DNA from: Rotaria socialis
Lineage: Eukaryota > Rotifera > Eurotatoria > Philodinida > Philodinidae
Length of the DNA: 64,000 bases
Assembly: GCA_905331475.1 (NCBI GenBank)
Contig: CAJNYU010003889.1
Location: 33,823-97,822 of the forward strand
Direction: 5' to 3'
The notes beneath the pieces were generated by a model, which was not told where the DNA came from, ran no database searches, and worked only from the letters and a program-made list of their open reading frames with translations. This document shows, one piece after another, positions 11,160 to 21,373 of this stretch. Numbering within the stretch: the first letter of the stretch is position 1; each line of letters begins with the position of its first letter. Position numbers and translations under genes: made by a program.

Positions 11160-11195
11160 AAGCTAACTACGATCCAGATTTCGTTGTTTAGATTA
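11160..11195 (-). ncRNA. Half of a hammerhead ribozyme
   Basis: It repeats the 3' half of the motif at 10986-11033 (GAAATCTGGATCGTAGTT on the minus strand) but lacks CTGATGA and stem II. It is a truncated copy and cannot cleave. Confidence 0.6.
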
Positions 11196-11344
11196 GGCAA
11201 TTGTTGCAGTTGTTACAGTTATGTTCATATAGAATAGATGACATGAATTTTATAGTGGTTGCTTATTGTAACATGATTGGAATGTGTGGGTGTGAGAAAT
11301 AACCACAATACAGAAATTGTATTTCATAATTATTTATATTAATT

Positions 11345-11379
11345 ATCAAGTGGCCAAGCATGGGTGTGGGGTATGGGTA
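11345..11379. repeat. Degenerate TGTGGG tract at the repeat boundary
   Basis: ATGGGTGTGGGGTATGGGTA directly abuts the second 436-bp repeat. On the minus strand the order is hammerhead then CCCACA-like repeats, the arrangement expected if an RNA 3' end had primed on a G-rich chromosome end. Confidence 0.45.
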
Positions 11380-11394
11380 TGGATGTGAACACCA

Positions 11395-11438
11395 GCCAAG
11401 ACTAGTTTCATCCTTGCTTAAGGGAATCATCAGTTGGC
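11395..11438 (-). ncRNA. Hammerhead ribozyme, ACTAGT type (copy 2)
   Basis: Same bases as 9358-9401, with GCCAA/TTGGC stem I and an intact core. Confidence 0.75.
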
Positions 11439-11641
11439 AAATAATCTATATGATTCAATTTTAAATCACAAAATTAAATTATTCTGTTATATAGAAGCAA
11501 TTCAAAACAGATTAACCTATCTCTTAACGAAAGGACAAATCAATATGCTAGTCTCAACTCTTACTTTTCAGTAATCGATCAAAGTCGAAAAATGATATAA
11601 TATTATATTATATATTTAAATTTGTGCTTGAATTAAAAAAA

Positions 11642-11717
11642 TGCAGAGTTTAATTTCGCCGACGCGTTTCGTGTTATTTATTTATTAAAATAATGAAACA
11701 CTCTTCAGGGCTCTGCA
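11642..11717 (-). ncRNA. Hammerhead ribozyme, ACGCGT type (copy 2)
   Basis: Same bases as 9605-9680: CTGAAGA, GTGTT/AACAC, GAAAC, GCGTC, and stem I GCAGAG/CTCTGC. Confidence 0.85.
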
Positions 11718-11815
11718 TTACAAATAAGTGCAAGAGGTAAAATTAGAAATTAGAAATTAGAATACAAATTATAGAAGAGGATAGATGTCAGAAATTACAC
11801 ACTTTAGATACCAGT

Positions 11816-12885
11816 TCACAAAAGAAGAAGTTTATCGAAAAGCATAATCTAGAATGGATGTATATGTCGTTCAATTGGATGGATGTTGATCGAAGTCCTT
11901 GATATTTTCAATTTCATTTGGAAGGTGGATGTCAATTTTGATCCACTTTGTATGACAGGTTTCTGGATCAGATCAAAGTTGAAGTTAAATTGAATGAAAG
12001 TTACTCGAAATCCGAATCTAAATTACTCCAAATCCAAATCCAAATCCAAATAAATCGCTCCAAATAGAATTGAATAGATTCTTCATCTAATAATGAAACG
12101 TATTTGGAATAGTTTGTGGTCTTTGTTATATATTTGACTGCAATAGGGATTTTTATAAATGCTTTATAATTTACAATGACTATTGAGTATAAGCTCAGTA
12201 GTATAAATTTAATCCAATAAATTTAATCCAATAGTATAAAGGACGTGGGACGTTTTATACAGATTTTGGCTCAATAAGAATTGCGCCATGAGGTGGCTTC
12301 AAACTTTCAAATAATGCGCAGCATACTCATAGTAGTCACCCCTGAAAGTTTCAGCCTGATCCGTTAAACTTTTTTCTAGTCCACAATTACACCCTAAAAT
12401 GCATTGTATTTACTCAATGGTGAGACGAAAAATAGCCGATTATTAAGAACAATAGTCATAGTCTATATTTTGGCTCATATACCATTCGATAGAGAATTAA
12501 ATTCTGTACAAATCTGTAAGGAAACTTTCTTAACAAACGAAAAATTTTCTTCACGAATATGATAAATACTGCTAAAATCATGGTATCCACAGTCTGTCCG
12601 TACAACTCATGTCCTATGGTTGTCCTTCATAGAGTCAAGACCCAAGGAGATTTTTCTAGGATAGATGTAAAGTGATGAGATCTACAATTTCTGTGTACAA
12701 ATAAAGTAGAAAAAAATATGCCTTGATGGGGTCAATTGGACAAATATCGGAGGAAATCAGACGAAAGATCGTGGATGTGGAATTTTTATATGGTTTATAT
12801 ATAATAGTGACAGTTCTGGTGTCGTGTAGGAACGAAACCGGAAAGTGCATATCCTATTGTACTGCATAAGGACATCCGTGTACTG
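11816..12885. other. Gene-free stretch
   Basis: 12000-12080 repeats CCAAATCCAAAT. The remainder shows no gene, inverted terminal repeat or RNA motif that I can support. Confidence 0.5.
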
Positions 12886-12887
12886 AA

Positions 12888-12950
12888 GGAGGATGTGGGG
12901 TGTGGATGTCTAGAACACTCCATCCTCTGAACACCCACACCCTTCTCCTT
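12888..12950. repeat. Inverted pair of TGTGGG-like tracts
   Basis: GGATGTGGGGTGTGG faces ACACCCACACCC across about 30 bp, so the segment could fold into a hairpin. The same layout is seen at 17219, 29455 and 62882. Confidence 0.5.
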
Positions 12951-13297
12951 TGATTGTTCGTTGTTGTTGTTGTTGTTTTTATGGAAAATATATAGCTTAT
13001 CATCATATTTTTGTTAGCACGTTTGTTTGTTTTTCTGAGCCATGTGTGCGGACACACATCTTCTCTAAGGGGGTCGACTGTTACAGGCCTACCCTCACAT
13101 GTTATAATCTTGTCTCTTTCGTCTATCTAGTCACCCGCCACATCTATCGTCATATATATAAATGTATAAATATATATGTTGTCTTTTCAACAGAGGAGAT
13201 ATATATATATATGTGTGTATACAACATGTTAAGCTAGTGAGTTATCGATTTTAGAATAATCAAAGGGAGAAACATCTAAATCCCTAATACACATATA

Positions 13298-13440
13298 CAT
13301 TCGTACTAAGATTTTCTTTACTACTATCAATCATATTGGTGTACAATAGTTGTTAGCAAGTAATGTTAATAACATTGCTTGCTAACAACTATTGCACATC
13401 GATATGATTGATAATAGTCAAGAAAATCTCAGCATGAATG
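13298..13440. mobile_element. TA-flanked hairpin MITE (Tc1/mariner-like)
   Basis: Two arms of about 70 bp are near-perfect inverted copies (left end CATTCGTACTAAGATTTTCT, right end AGAAAATCTCAGCATGAATG) around a few-base loop. TA flanks both sides (13296-13297 and 13441-13442). It is a fully palindromic 143-bp element with no coding capacity. A TA target fits Tc1/mariner mobilisation. Confidence 0.75.
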
Positions 13441-13442
13441 TA

Positions 13443-15366
13443 CAAATGCACCGAAAAATTTCACAGACATACAAAAACTTATTAAATTTTTGAAATTTCG
13501 AAAACTACTGTAATGCTCACTCAATTTGTTCGATTGAAATGCCAGAAAAGGAAGCGTCAATGATTTAAATAGCGTTCTGTCCGAATATGAGAAGTGTCAC
13601 AAAGTTAATCATCAATCGATTCTCATTTATAAAATATTATCTTCAAGAAAAGTTAATAAAATATTCTGGAAACTTTTGATAGCATTTATAATTACAGGAG
13701 CAAAAAGAACTCGAAAAAGGTTATAAAAGACTAGAGAAATTTCGATTTGCTTTCGATAGACGACGTTATAAACTATCTGCTTAACACTGTTGCTATAATT
13801 TCTAGTAAAACACATCGAAACTTGTTCTTTTCATAACTCACACAAAACATTATCAAAATGGGTTGAGTGAACATCGACTTGTAGGTATTTTGCTTGATAG
13901 TATCCAACTATATATTAGTCGTTCTCCTCTCACGTGTCGACTGGATACAAATTTTCTTGGTCACAAGTCGACAAAGTGATAATTTTGCAACTGGAATAGT
14001 TTCACCTTAGTACACTATTGAACCATATGTAGATTGATGAGTAATGTCTGCAATACTCTAAAATTCAAGCGCTTCAAGCGAACGTATCGAATATTCAACA
14101 GGGACGTAATGATGAATCATAATAGAGAGAGGGAAAACACTCTCTAGATCGGAACGCGCATCTGGCACACAAAGAACAAAAAAATACAGACGGCAGAAAG
14201 GAAAAAAAATATGGAAGACACCAACTAAGTAAAGAAGATCACTTGAAAAAATAACAGATAACAACATCTATGATTCCCACTTCTAACAAATTTCCCTTGT
14301 GTTTTTCTCGTGGGTATACTCCCTTTCTATTAGTCAATAGAGGAAAGTAACGAAACTCCCATTTACTTACTTCGAGCAACATATATATACGTACAAACGA
14401 CGAGTTATCATCCATAACCATAAAACAAAAACTATAGCGGAATACAATCGTGCAATATTGATAGCGTAAGTAGACTATTACTCGTTAAGCTGTATTGTGA
14501 TGAGTATATTCAAGAGTAATGACAAATACTAGCTATCATAAATATAATATCACAATACACGAATGTTTTGTTGTTGATCAGTTGAACGAAGTTCTTATTA
14601 TCTTTTTATCAAATTTGTATATCAGATTTCCTGTGAGAATTCAAGTTTTCTAAATAAATACCTTAATTTTCTAAAAGATGTAAGCACGAAAGCTCCATCA
14701 GGGATTATTAGTATTTTTTATACTAAATGCTGCTATTTGATGAACTCTTCCAATAGGTTGCATGTAAATTGTATCGACTTTCTTATTCTGAATGTCTTTT
14801 TGAACTGCTGTATCTATTTTTCTCATCAATTTGAAAGCCTGTATTTCCAATGAGGTTAAAGAATATATATATTTGTTTAGGATCATCCACGATAATTTAT
14901 AACTTATTATTTTCAGGACTTTTGAAAAGTGGCTTCCTATTTTAATTTTAAATTCTTTATTACTCTCAAATAACAAAAAATATCTTAACAATTTTTTCAA
15001 TATTTGAAGTATGGATCATAGCAGTTTTTTTATAGATTAAACAAACGGGCCAATCATTTGATTGTCTTAGATACAGAACAGATTTCATCTGGAGAATATT
15101 TCAAAATAACTCATTATTTCCAGAAGTTTTTATTGCTAAATGAGAACAGATACTATAACAATTACAGAAGTATGTAAACAGCAGATACGATGTTTAAGCA
15201 ATACTGAACTTATGTTGTTCTAATTTCGAGATGTTAAGGAGTTCTTCTTCTTTATTCGAATAGGAATTCGATTTACGATACATGGTTCGTGCTAAATAAG
15301 GGAAAACAACTTTTAATTATAGGAATAATCTTCAAATACAGATTAAAATACAACGACAATTACAAA
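13443..15366. other. Gene-free stretch upstream of the PAN/DPBB gene
   Basis: A minus-strand frame at 14698-15000 (100 residues) shows no family features. The rest is AT-rich. No promoter motif stands out before 15367. Confidence 0.45.
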
Positions 15367-16308
15367 ATGATCAATATTCTGCCTATATGGACATTGGTTG
15401 CATTTATAACAGTAAATATTTTGACTCTCGACGGTATTAAATGCACTGTGAATTGGAATGGAAATTGGGCATTCGCATGTGATTTTCATGGAAACGATAT
15501 GTATAGCGTTCGAAGTTCAGGAGAGCATTGCGGTGGAAAATGTGCTAACACTCATGGATGTACTCATTTTGCATGGACTCTGTACAATGGTGGTACGTGT
15601 TGGCTGAAATCAGGTCATGTTTCAAAAAGTGATGCTTTCCCAACTGGTCGACATGATATGGTCTGTGGCGTTAAGGATAGTCCAACTCCACCCGTCTTTG
15701 ACAAAGGTAATATCCTTCATGGTGTTTTGGCAACACGCCATGGCGCTCATGAAGCTGGTGCTTGTGCACTTCCAGCATCAAATTATGCTGTTATCAATTC
15801 AGTTGCTCTAGGAAGTATTGGATCTTTGCAATATATCAAGTTTCGACCAGATTTATGTGGTCATGTTTTGAAAGTAGACTGTGGTAATGGGCCATTGGAT
15901 ATTATTATTACAAACTCCAACTATGGAGGAGGACTTGACTTATATGGTTCTACTTGGGGCATGCTTACTAACAACAAACCACCTGGAGAAACCCACTGTA
16001 GTGCTCAATTGACTGAACGTAACGCTTTCAACTTTCATGGACCTCGTTGCTTTTACAAGCCTGGAACAGATTATGGTAATGCCTATTACCATAATGTTGG
16101 ACTTTTGAATACAGGAGGACGAATTGTTACTGGAGCTACTATTGATAATCGAGCAGGAGAGCATCGCGGCGATAATCCTTACTATGCATTCGACTTCGGT
16201 CCAATTGACAAGAACAAACAAGTCGTCTTCACTTTTAATAAAGGACCTCCTCAATTCGTTGCTCTGCGAGATTGTGAATACACAGGAAGTGAACAAATGT
16301 GGCGTTAA
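15367..16308 (+). CDS. Secreted PAN/Apple-like plus double-psi beta-barrel (expansin-like) protein
   Basis: 313 residues. I chose ATG 15367 over 15289 because it starts directly with a signal peptide ('MINILPIWTLVAFITVNIL', then 'LDGIKC'). Residues about 25-105 form a PAN/Apple-like module with spaced cysteines (CDFHGNDM, EHCGGKC, HGCTHFAW, TCWLKSG, DMVCG). Residues about 115-250 resemble a DPBB/expansin fold: 'RHGAHEAGACALP', 'CGHVLKVDCGNG', 'LDLYGSTWGML'. The reading frame is intact. Secreted PAN+DPBB proteins suggest carbohydrate or glycoprotein binding outside the cell, and such genes are often suspected of foreign (fungal-like) origin in bdelloids, which is inference here. No intron is needed. 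Catalytic activity is not implied. Confidence 0.75.
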   Translation: MINILPIWTLVAFITVNILTLDGIKCTVNWNGNWAFACDFHGNDMYSVRSSGEHCGGKCANTHGCTHFAWTLYNGGTCWLKSGHVSKSDAFPTGRHDMVCGVKDSPTPPVFDKGNILHGVLATRHGAHEAGACALPASNYAVINSVALGSIGSLQYIKFRPDLCGHVLKVDCGNGPLDIIITNSNYGGGLDLYGSTWGMLTNNKPPGETHCSAQLTERNAFNFHGPRCFYKPGTDYGNAYYHNVGLLNTGGRIVTGATIDNRAGEHRGDNPYYAFDFGPIDKNKQVVFTFNKGPPQFVALRDCEYTGSEQMWR

Positions 16309-16867
16309 ACGTTTCATATAACGATGATGAATTGAAGAGCGGATGACGATCCAAAAAACGACTGGACACCTTCTTCAATTGCGTCTCTTCCACCATCTCC
16401 CTTCTATTTTTTCTCATATAATAAAATACCACGGTTCACAATTGCGCCGATGTTTAATATATCATAGAAGTATAATGAGTTTGTGTCAATATTGCTTGAG
16501 TGGCACTCGGTATGTTTGAGTGGAAGAACTGAACACATGAAGTGTTTTATAACATGAGTTAGCGAAAAGAAACATTTAGGACGTCATATAAATTGTATAC
16601 TTAGGTGATTTATACAAGACGAATATTCTAATTAGAGTTATTATTTTACCATAATTGATACGTGTCGTATCACTGGTAAAATTATTTTTCAGAGATCTTA
16701 ATGTTTCGTATCTCATTGCGAGAATTATCAAATAAGGTAAACGAGTGATTCTGCCAGAAATAAAACTGTATGACATAGTGACTATTTGCATACTTAAGAT
16801 AGAGTTCGAAGAGATGATGAAATATAATCAATATCGACGGATGATATTGATTATTTTCTTGTGATTA
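16309..16867. other. Intergenic, nothing recognised
   Basis: An AATAAA-like TAATAAAATA at about 16420, 110 bp past the stop, could be the polyadenylation signal of the PAN/DPBB gene. Otherwise nothing was seen. Confidence 0.4.
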
Positions 16868-16995
16868 TGAATTTGATATGATTAATTGCTGAAGGTATGC
16901 ATAGTCTTGAGAAATAATTTTCAATAGTCCATGTTCAAATGGACGTCTATCAATCAATAATAATATTCGAACTTTATCGAATTTACTACTTTGAC
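16868..16995 (-). pseudogene. Small F-box family relic
   Basis: The minus strand encodes 'FDKVRILLLIDRRPFEHGLL' followed by 'KIISQDYAYLQQLIISN'. This parallels 'VYAVSLFDKRPFEHDFSLQI' in the F-box pseudogene at 18661-20005. Only about 40 residues survive, so it is a duplicated fragment without function. Confidence 0.55.
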
Positions 16996-17089
16996 AACAA
17001 CTAATCATAGAGATGAATTTGAAGAACTGATATGGGAACGGACAGACATGACAGTTGCCTCTATTACTTATACATCTTTTACTGAGGGC

Positions 17090-17227
17090 AGGCAGAATTC
17101 TCCACTTTCTTCTACAAGCAGAATTCAAGAATTCTGCTTATACGAAGGTAAATATATTTACATTTACCAGCGAAAACAGAATTCTGCTTAGAATTCTGTA
17201 TTGCCAGCAGAACTCTGACAGAATTCT
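17090..17227. repeat. Word cluster built on GCAGAATTCTGC
   Basis: GCAGAATTC, AGAATTCTGC and close variants occur at least eight times in both orientations. It directly abuts the TGTGGG tract at 17219. No target duplication is visible. Confidence 0.6.
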
Positions 17228-17347
17228 TGAGGGTGTGGGTGTGGGTGTGTAAGTGACTGTGATTGTGGATGAATGGAAGACATACATCGACACTCACACC
17301 TACATCCATACACCCTCTCCAGACACACCCACACCCACATCTTCAAC
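17219..17347. repeat. Inverted TGTGGG-arm element
   Basis: Left CTTGAGGGTGTGGGTGTGGG and right CCCACACCCACATCTTCAA are inverted copies about 75 bp apart. It is a small hairpin-like element, and the tracts at 29455-29515 and 62882-62936 have the same design. Confidence 0.55.
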
Positions 17348-17565
17348 ATTGAAATCAATCCAGGTCAACAGCATATTTCTAGTCTCTTTAGGGATTGTTT
17401 TTGAGAGATATTTGATTGTATGTGTATTGATCAAGAGAATAGTCACGTTCTCGCCCTCATCATCTAGCTCATACAGTGTTTTTTTTGCACATCGTGTAAC
17501 GACATGTGTATCGGTAGTATGTCCTGGATAAAGAAGAGTATATTATGGATAAATGTAAAGGTGAG

Positions 17566-18078
17566 AAAAAAGTGGTCGTCTTTCGTCGTATATAAACTCC
17601 AAATTTCATGTTTAAAGATTATAGTAAATCATTTTTTACTTCTAGATTTAGCTTGATAATTAATTTATTATATTTAAAATTTTCAATCAATTTATTTATT
17701 AATGAAATTTAATTTAATTTTTTCCTTTTTTCGAAATAAATTTTTGAATTTTGTATGAAAAACAAATCTGGTTGACAAAAAACTGAATTGTGCGAATATC
17801 GTACGTTTCTTGGTTTATTTTTTATATATTCATATAATGTTTTGTATACATTTTTCAATATTTTGTTTTTCAAACAGAATCGAACAAATTTATAAAAGAA
17901 AAGGAAAAAATGCCTGAATTTCATTAATCAATAAATTGATTGAAAAAGCTAAATATAATAAACTGATTATCAAGCGGAATCTACAAGTAAAAACGAACTT
18001 GAATTAAAAAATGATTTATTATGAGCTTTCAACATGAAATTTGGAGTTTATACATGACGAAAGACGACCATTTTTTTT
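17566..18078. mobile_element. Fold-back element, about 80-bp inverted ends
   Basis: The left arm AAAGTGGTCGTCTTTCGTCG with TATAAACTCCAAATTTCATG is mirrored at the right by CATGAAATTTGGAGTTTATA then CATGACGAAAGACGACCATT. The interior is AT-rich without a real gene. The target duplication is unclear because the ends fall in A/T runs. Confidence 0.65.
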
Positions 18079-18660
18079 CTTTTCTTTACACTTATATCCA
18101 TATTAACGGGCGCCCCATAATAAATGTCCCACTTTTACACCAATGAAAAGATGTACTACTTATCCATGTTTTTCACTTATTCTTATCTCATATCTTTGAA
18201 CACTAGAAGAGTAATATACCGACACGATTTCAACACTACAGGTCCTTTTGTAGATTAATGTAAGACATGAAATATAAAGACCTTCGAAAAACTGTAGTAC
18301 GAATCACTAATGATGGGTTGAGTGTGAGTGTATTAATGAACAGAAGATTTATACAAACACAACCACACACCCTCTTGCAACTAGGCTACTCCCTTTCATA
18401 CATCAACGATGAGAGGTGGGGCAAACAACGAAACATCACGTCATGCTTTCTTTCGTTGGCTGATATCGCCCGGAATGTCATGTGCAATATCGCTCACACT
18501 CCGCACCCAACAACGTTCTTCACAATGTTAATCTTTTTTTATTCCTCAAAAATCAATTTCTTGAAAATAACAATTGAGAATCATATAAACCATGACCGAA
18601 TGGCTGTATGCGAAAATAGTATTTGACATGCTTTTCCTGTTGAGTACCATATTTACTCTA
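18079..18660. other. Intergenic, nothing recognised
   Basis: The open frame at 18267-18626 has no recognisable features and lies just downstream of a fold-back element. I do not support it as a gene. Confidence 0.4.
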
Positions 18661-20005
18661 TCAATGAATTATTTTTGAACAGTTGAGTCGTGATGCATCT
18701 CGCGTAAAATGGTCGGCCACTTTTTCAAGTAATTCACGATCAGCAAAGAGATAAACATTATTTAGAAAGCATGTTTTTGTATTAAGTAAAGATAATCTTC
18801 GTGAGCTTGAAAAAACTGAAGTTCAGTAAGATTATAGTAATTAACAATTGATACATTTTCATCATCATTTTTTGATTTTCTACGTCGTTCATTTGTTTGC
18901 GCTTTACGACGGTTTATAGTTAAATTTTTCATAAATGGAAATAATTGAAAAATTTGAAGAGAAAAATCATGTTCGAATGGACGTTTATCAAATAATGATA
19001 CCGCATAAACACATTTAAATAGTCCACCTGGGAAATTATTTCTTATTTTATTGTAGCATTTTCATTCATATGATATGAATAAATATGACATTGATCATAA
19101 CTGCTTCCTTGAAAATGATCAACACACGAAATAATTCGATTATATTTGAAATCTTGAAAGGATTGTTGAATATCTTCATTTCGTGACAAATCAATTTCAT
19201 TATAACGACTATTGCACGATTTAATATTAAATACAAATGAATTTACTCGTGACAGATGATGGATAATATTTGCCTTCAAATCATCGCCATCAATAAATGT
19301 GTTTCTATCAGTAACGTTCAGGTAAAAATGACGTTTTTCTAAATTTGACATTTAATAAAACGCGGCAAATGCATATCTAATTCTGATAGAGTTGAAGAGA
19401 AAACAGTTAGAGGTGAAGTACCAAACGATAATTGTTAACATTCACTTTACGATGAACCGAAATTTAAATATCGCAAATTAGTAAATATAAGTCGAATAAT
19501 TTCTCTTGAATCTGCTTCGTCACTGCCAGTAATATCGATAGCAAGTGATGAAATTTGATTTTTGAATCTATAAATTAAAGTTTCATCTAAACATAATTGA
19601 AAACTATTGAAACTCGAAGTATTCTTAATATATGCTTCGATCTTAACATAGATTGTTTTAGTCTTTTTCAATTCACGTTGCAACATACAGATCTAATCTT
19701 CTTTTACATTTTCTCATGATTTATTCAATCGTATTAACGAGAAATTTTCTAGTATGATGAATTTGAGGTAAAATTTGTAAACAGAATCGATGAAACATTC
19801 GATAAGGTAATGAGCAAATGTGATCATCTACAGAATACTCCATCAATCTTAGCACACTAGTAAAACTTGGATCATGTAAAATTTTATTGAATCGTTTATT
19901 AACACCTATCAAAGAGTAGAATGCTTCGATATTGTACAGTTGTTTAAAAATAATCATAAAAATTTCATCAAGTAAATCAGCTAAGTGAACACATGAATAT
20001 TCCAT
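18661..20005 (-). pseudogene. Decayed F-box protein gene
   Basis: ATG at 20005 starts 'MEYSCVHLADLLDEIFMIIF', a clear F-box ('LLDEIFMIIFKQL ... SLIGVNKRFN'), followed by 'HRFCLQILPQIHH'. Leucine-rich family sequence continues in shifted frames at 19686-19447 and 19351-19043, then 'GGLFKCVYAVSLFDKRPFEH', 'HEDYLYL', and after another shift 'LLEKVADHFTRDASRLNCSK', stop at 18661. At least three frameshifts make it a pseudogene. It belongs to a different subfamily from the + strand F-box gene at 4418, which ends in a LFLWW tail. Confidence 0.8.
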
Positions 20006-21373
20006 TTTCATTTTTTTTTCTATATTGTTGTATTTGATCAGCATCGTCAATGAAAATTTCATTGATCTAAATTCATAATGAATGAATGGTCGGATAACAT
20101 TTTGTTGCACTTTTAAACTCGGTCAAGAGAATACCAAAAAAAAAAACTAAAGCAAAGCTGATGATATTTTGAATTAATCTCAACTTTATTTCACGAATAA
20201 CAGAATGTAGACGACTATTTTTTGTTGCAACATAGATAGAGTAATGTGGGGCTATTGAATAAGCTTTATATTCAAATTAGAAACTCGTGACTGCTTGGAA
20301 AAAACTGTTTTCAATTTCCCACATTGAAATCAAGTTAGGGGTGACCCCTAATGGTATTTCAAAGATTGATTTTGTGACAGGTCTCCTGGCATTGGTCAAA
20401 AAATGACTTTGGAGATTTTTAAAAACAAAATTGATGAAAAGATTCACAATACACATTGCCGATATTAAATATTAAGTCCCAACGAATGTTCATCCATTGG
20501 TTGGCCCATGGGCCTGAAAGGGTTACTGGTTTTTTCTTTTTCATAATTTAATTCATTAAATAATAGATGAAAAATGGAAATATCAATCAAAGTGTTTCAT
20601 TCACTCATTGAAAATTTGCTTATGATGTTAGATTCTGTGTTTTTCCTTTCAAGTATAATCATCTTAAAAATAGCACTTTAAGAAAGTGCATGCATTTCTA
20701 CCTTTCGTCAAGAGACATGTCTTGTATGTCGTTTCGACTTTAACCATATTGAGAGAAATATTTGGTATGAATGTTCTTCGGCCGCTACTCTCACTAAACA
20801 AGATGTAATAAATCTATTTCATTCTATGTATTCGATATCGCGAACATGTGATATTTCTGAGCTTTTACAATCGATTATTTTTTTGATTAAAGTTATATCT
20901 ATAAAAAAAAAAGAAGTATTTAATTTCTATTTTTCATAATAGATATGATGATTTTGATGAAAATTGAATATAATGCAAATGATAGTTGAGAAATTTTTTA
21001 TTTTTAATTCAGTTCGAATGAATTAACTTTTGAAAATACTTTATTAAAATCTTATCTAAACTTGAGGATGTGGGCCGTCAGAATACCTACATTTACATCC
21101 ACATGCACATCCTATGCGACAATAAACTATTATAAGAATAAGAAAAACATGAATAACTTCACTGCAAGACTAAAACTGAGTGACATTCAAACAACATAGA
21201 TCGATTACTATTTTCAATTCAAGTAATGCATAACTCGAAATAAAAAAGAATATTTCTATGTACACATATCATACAGCGAGATTTTGTTTATTAAAAAACG
21301 TTTTTTTTTATGTAAATACAAAACTTCTTACTTTATTTCAGAGAACAAGGTATGTAACAGTCACGATTGAACT
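20006..21373. other. Gene-free stretch
   Basis: 21062-21112 has a weak inverted TGTGGG-like pair (GGATGTGG, CCACATGCACATCC). The rest is AT-rich with nothing recognised. Confidence 0.45.

Larger units (their letters stand above)
11380..11815. repeat. 436-bp direct repeat, copy 2
   Basis: Second copy of 9343-9778, without a visible difference. The left neighbour is a degenerate TGTGGG tract and the right neighbour is unrelated sequence. Confidence 0.85.

Noticed and set aside
12854-13237. Opposed frames around 12.9-13.2 kb
   Set aside because: They arise from TTG, TGTGGG and TA microsatellites and show no domain.
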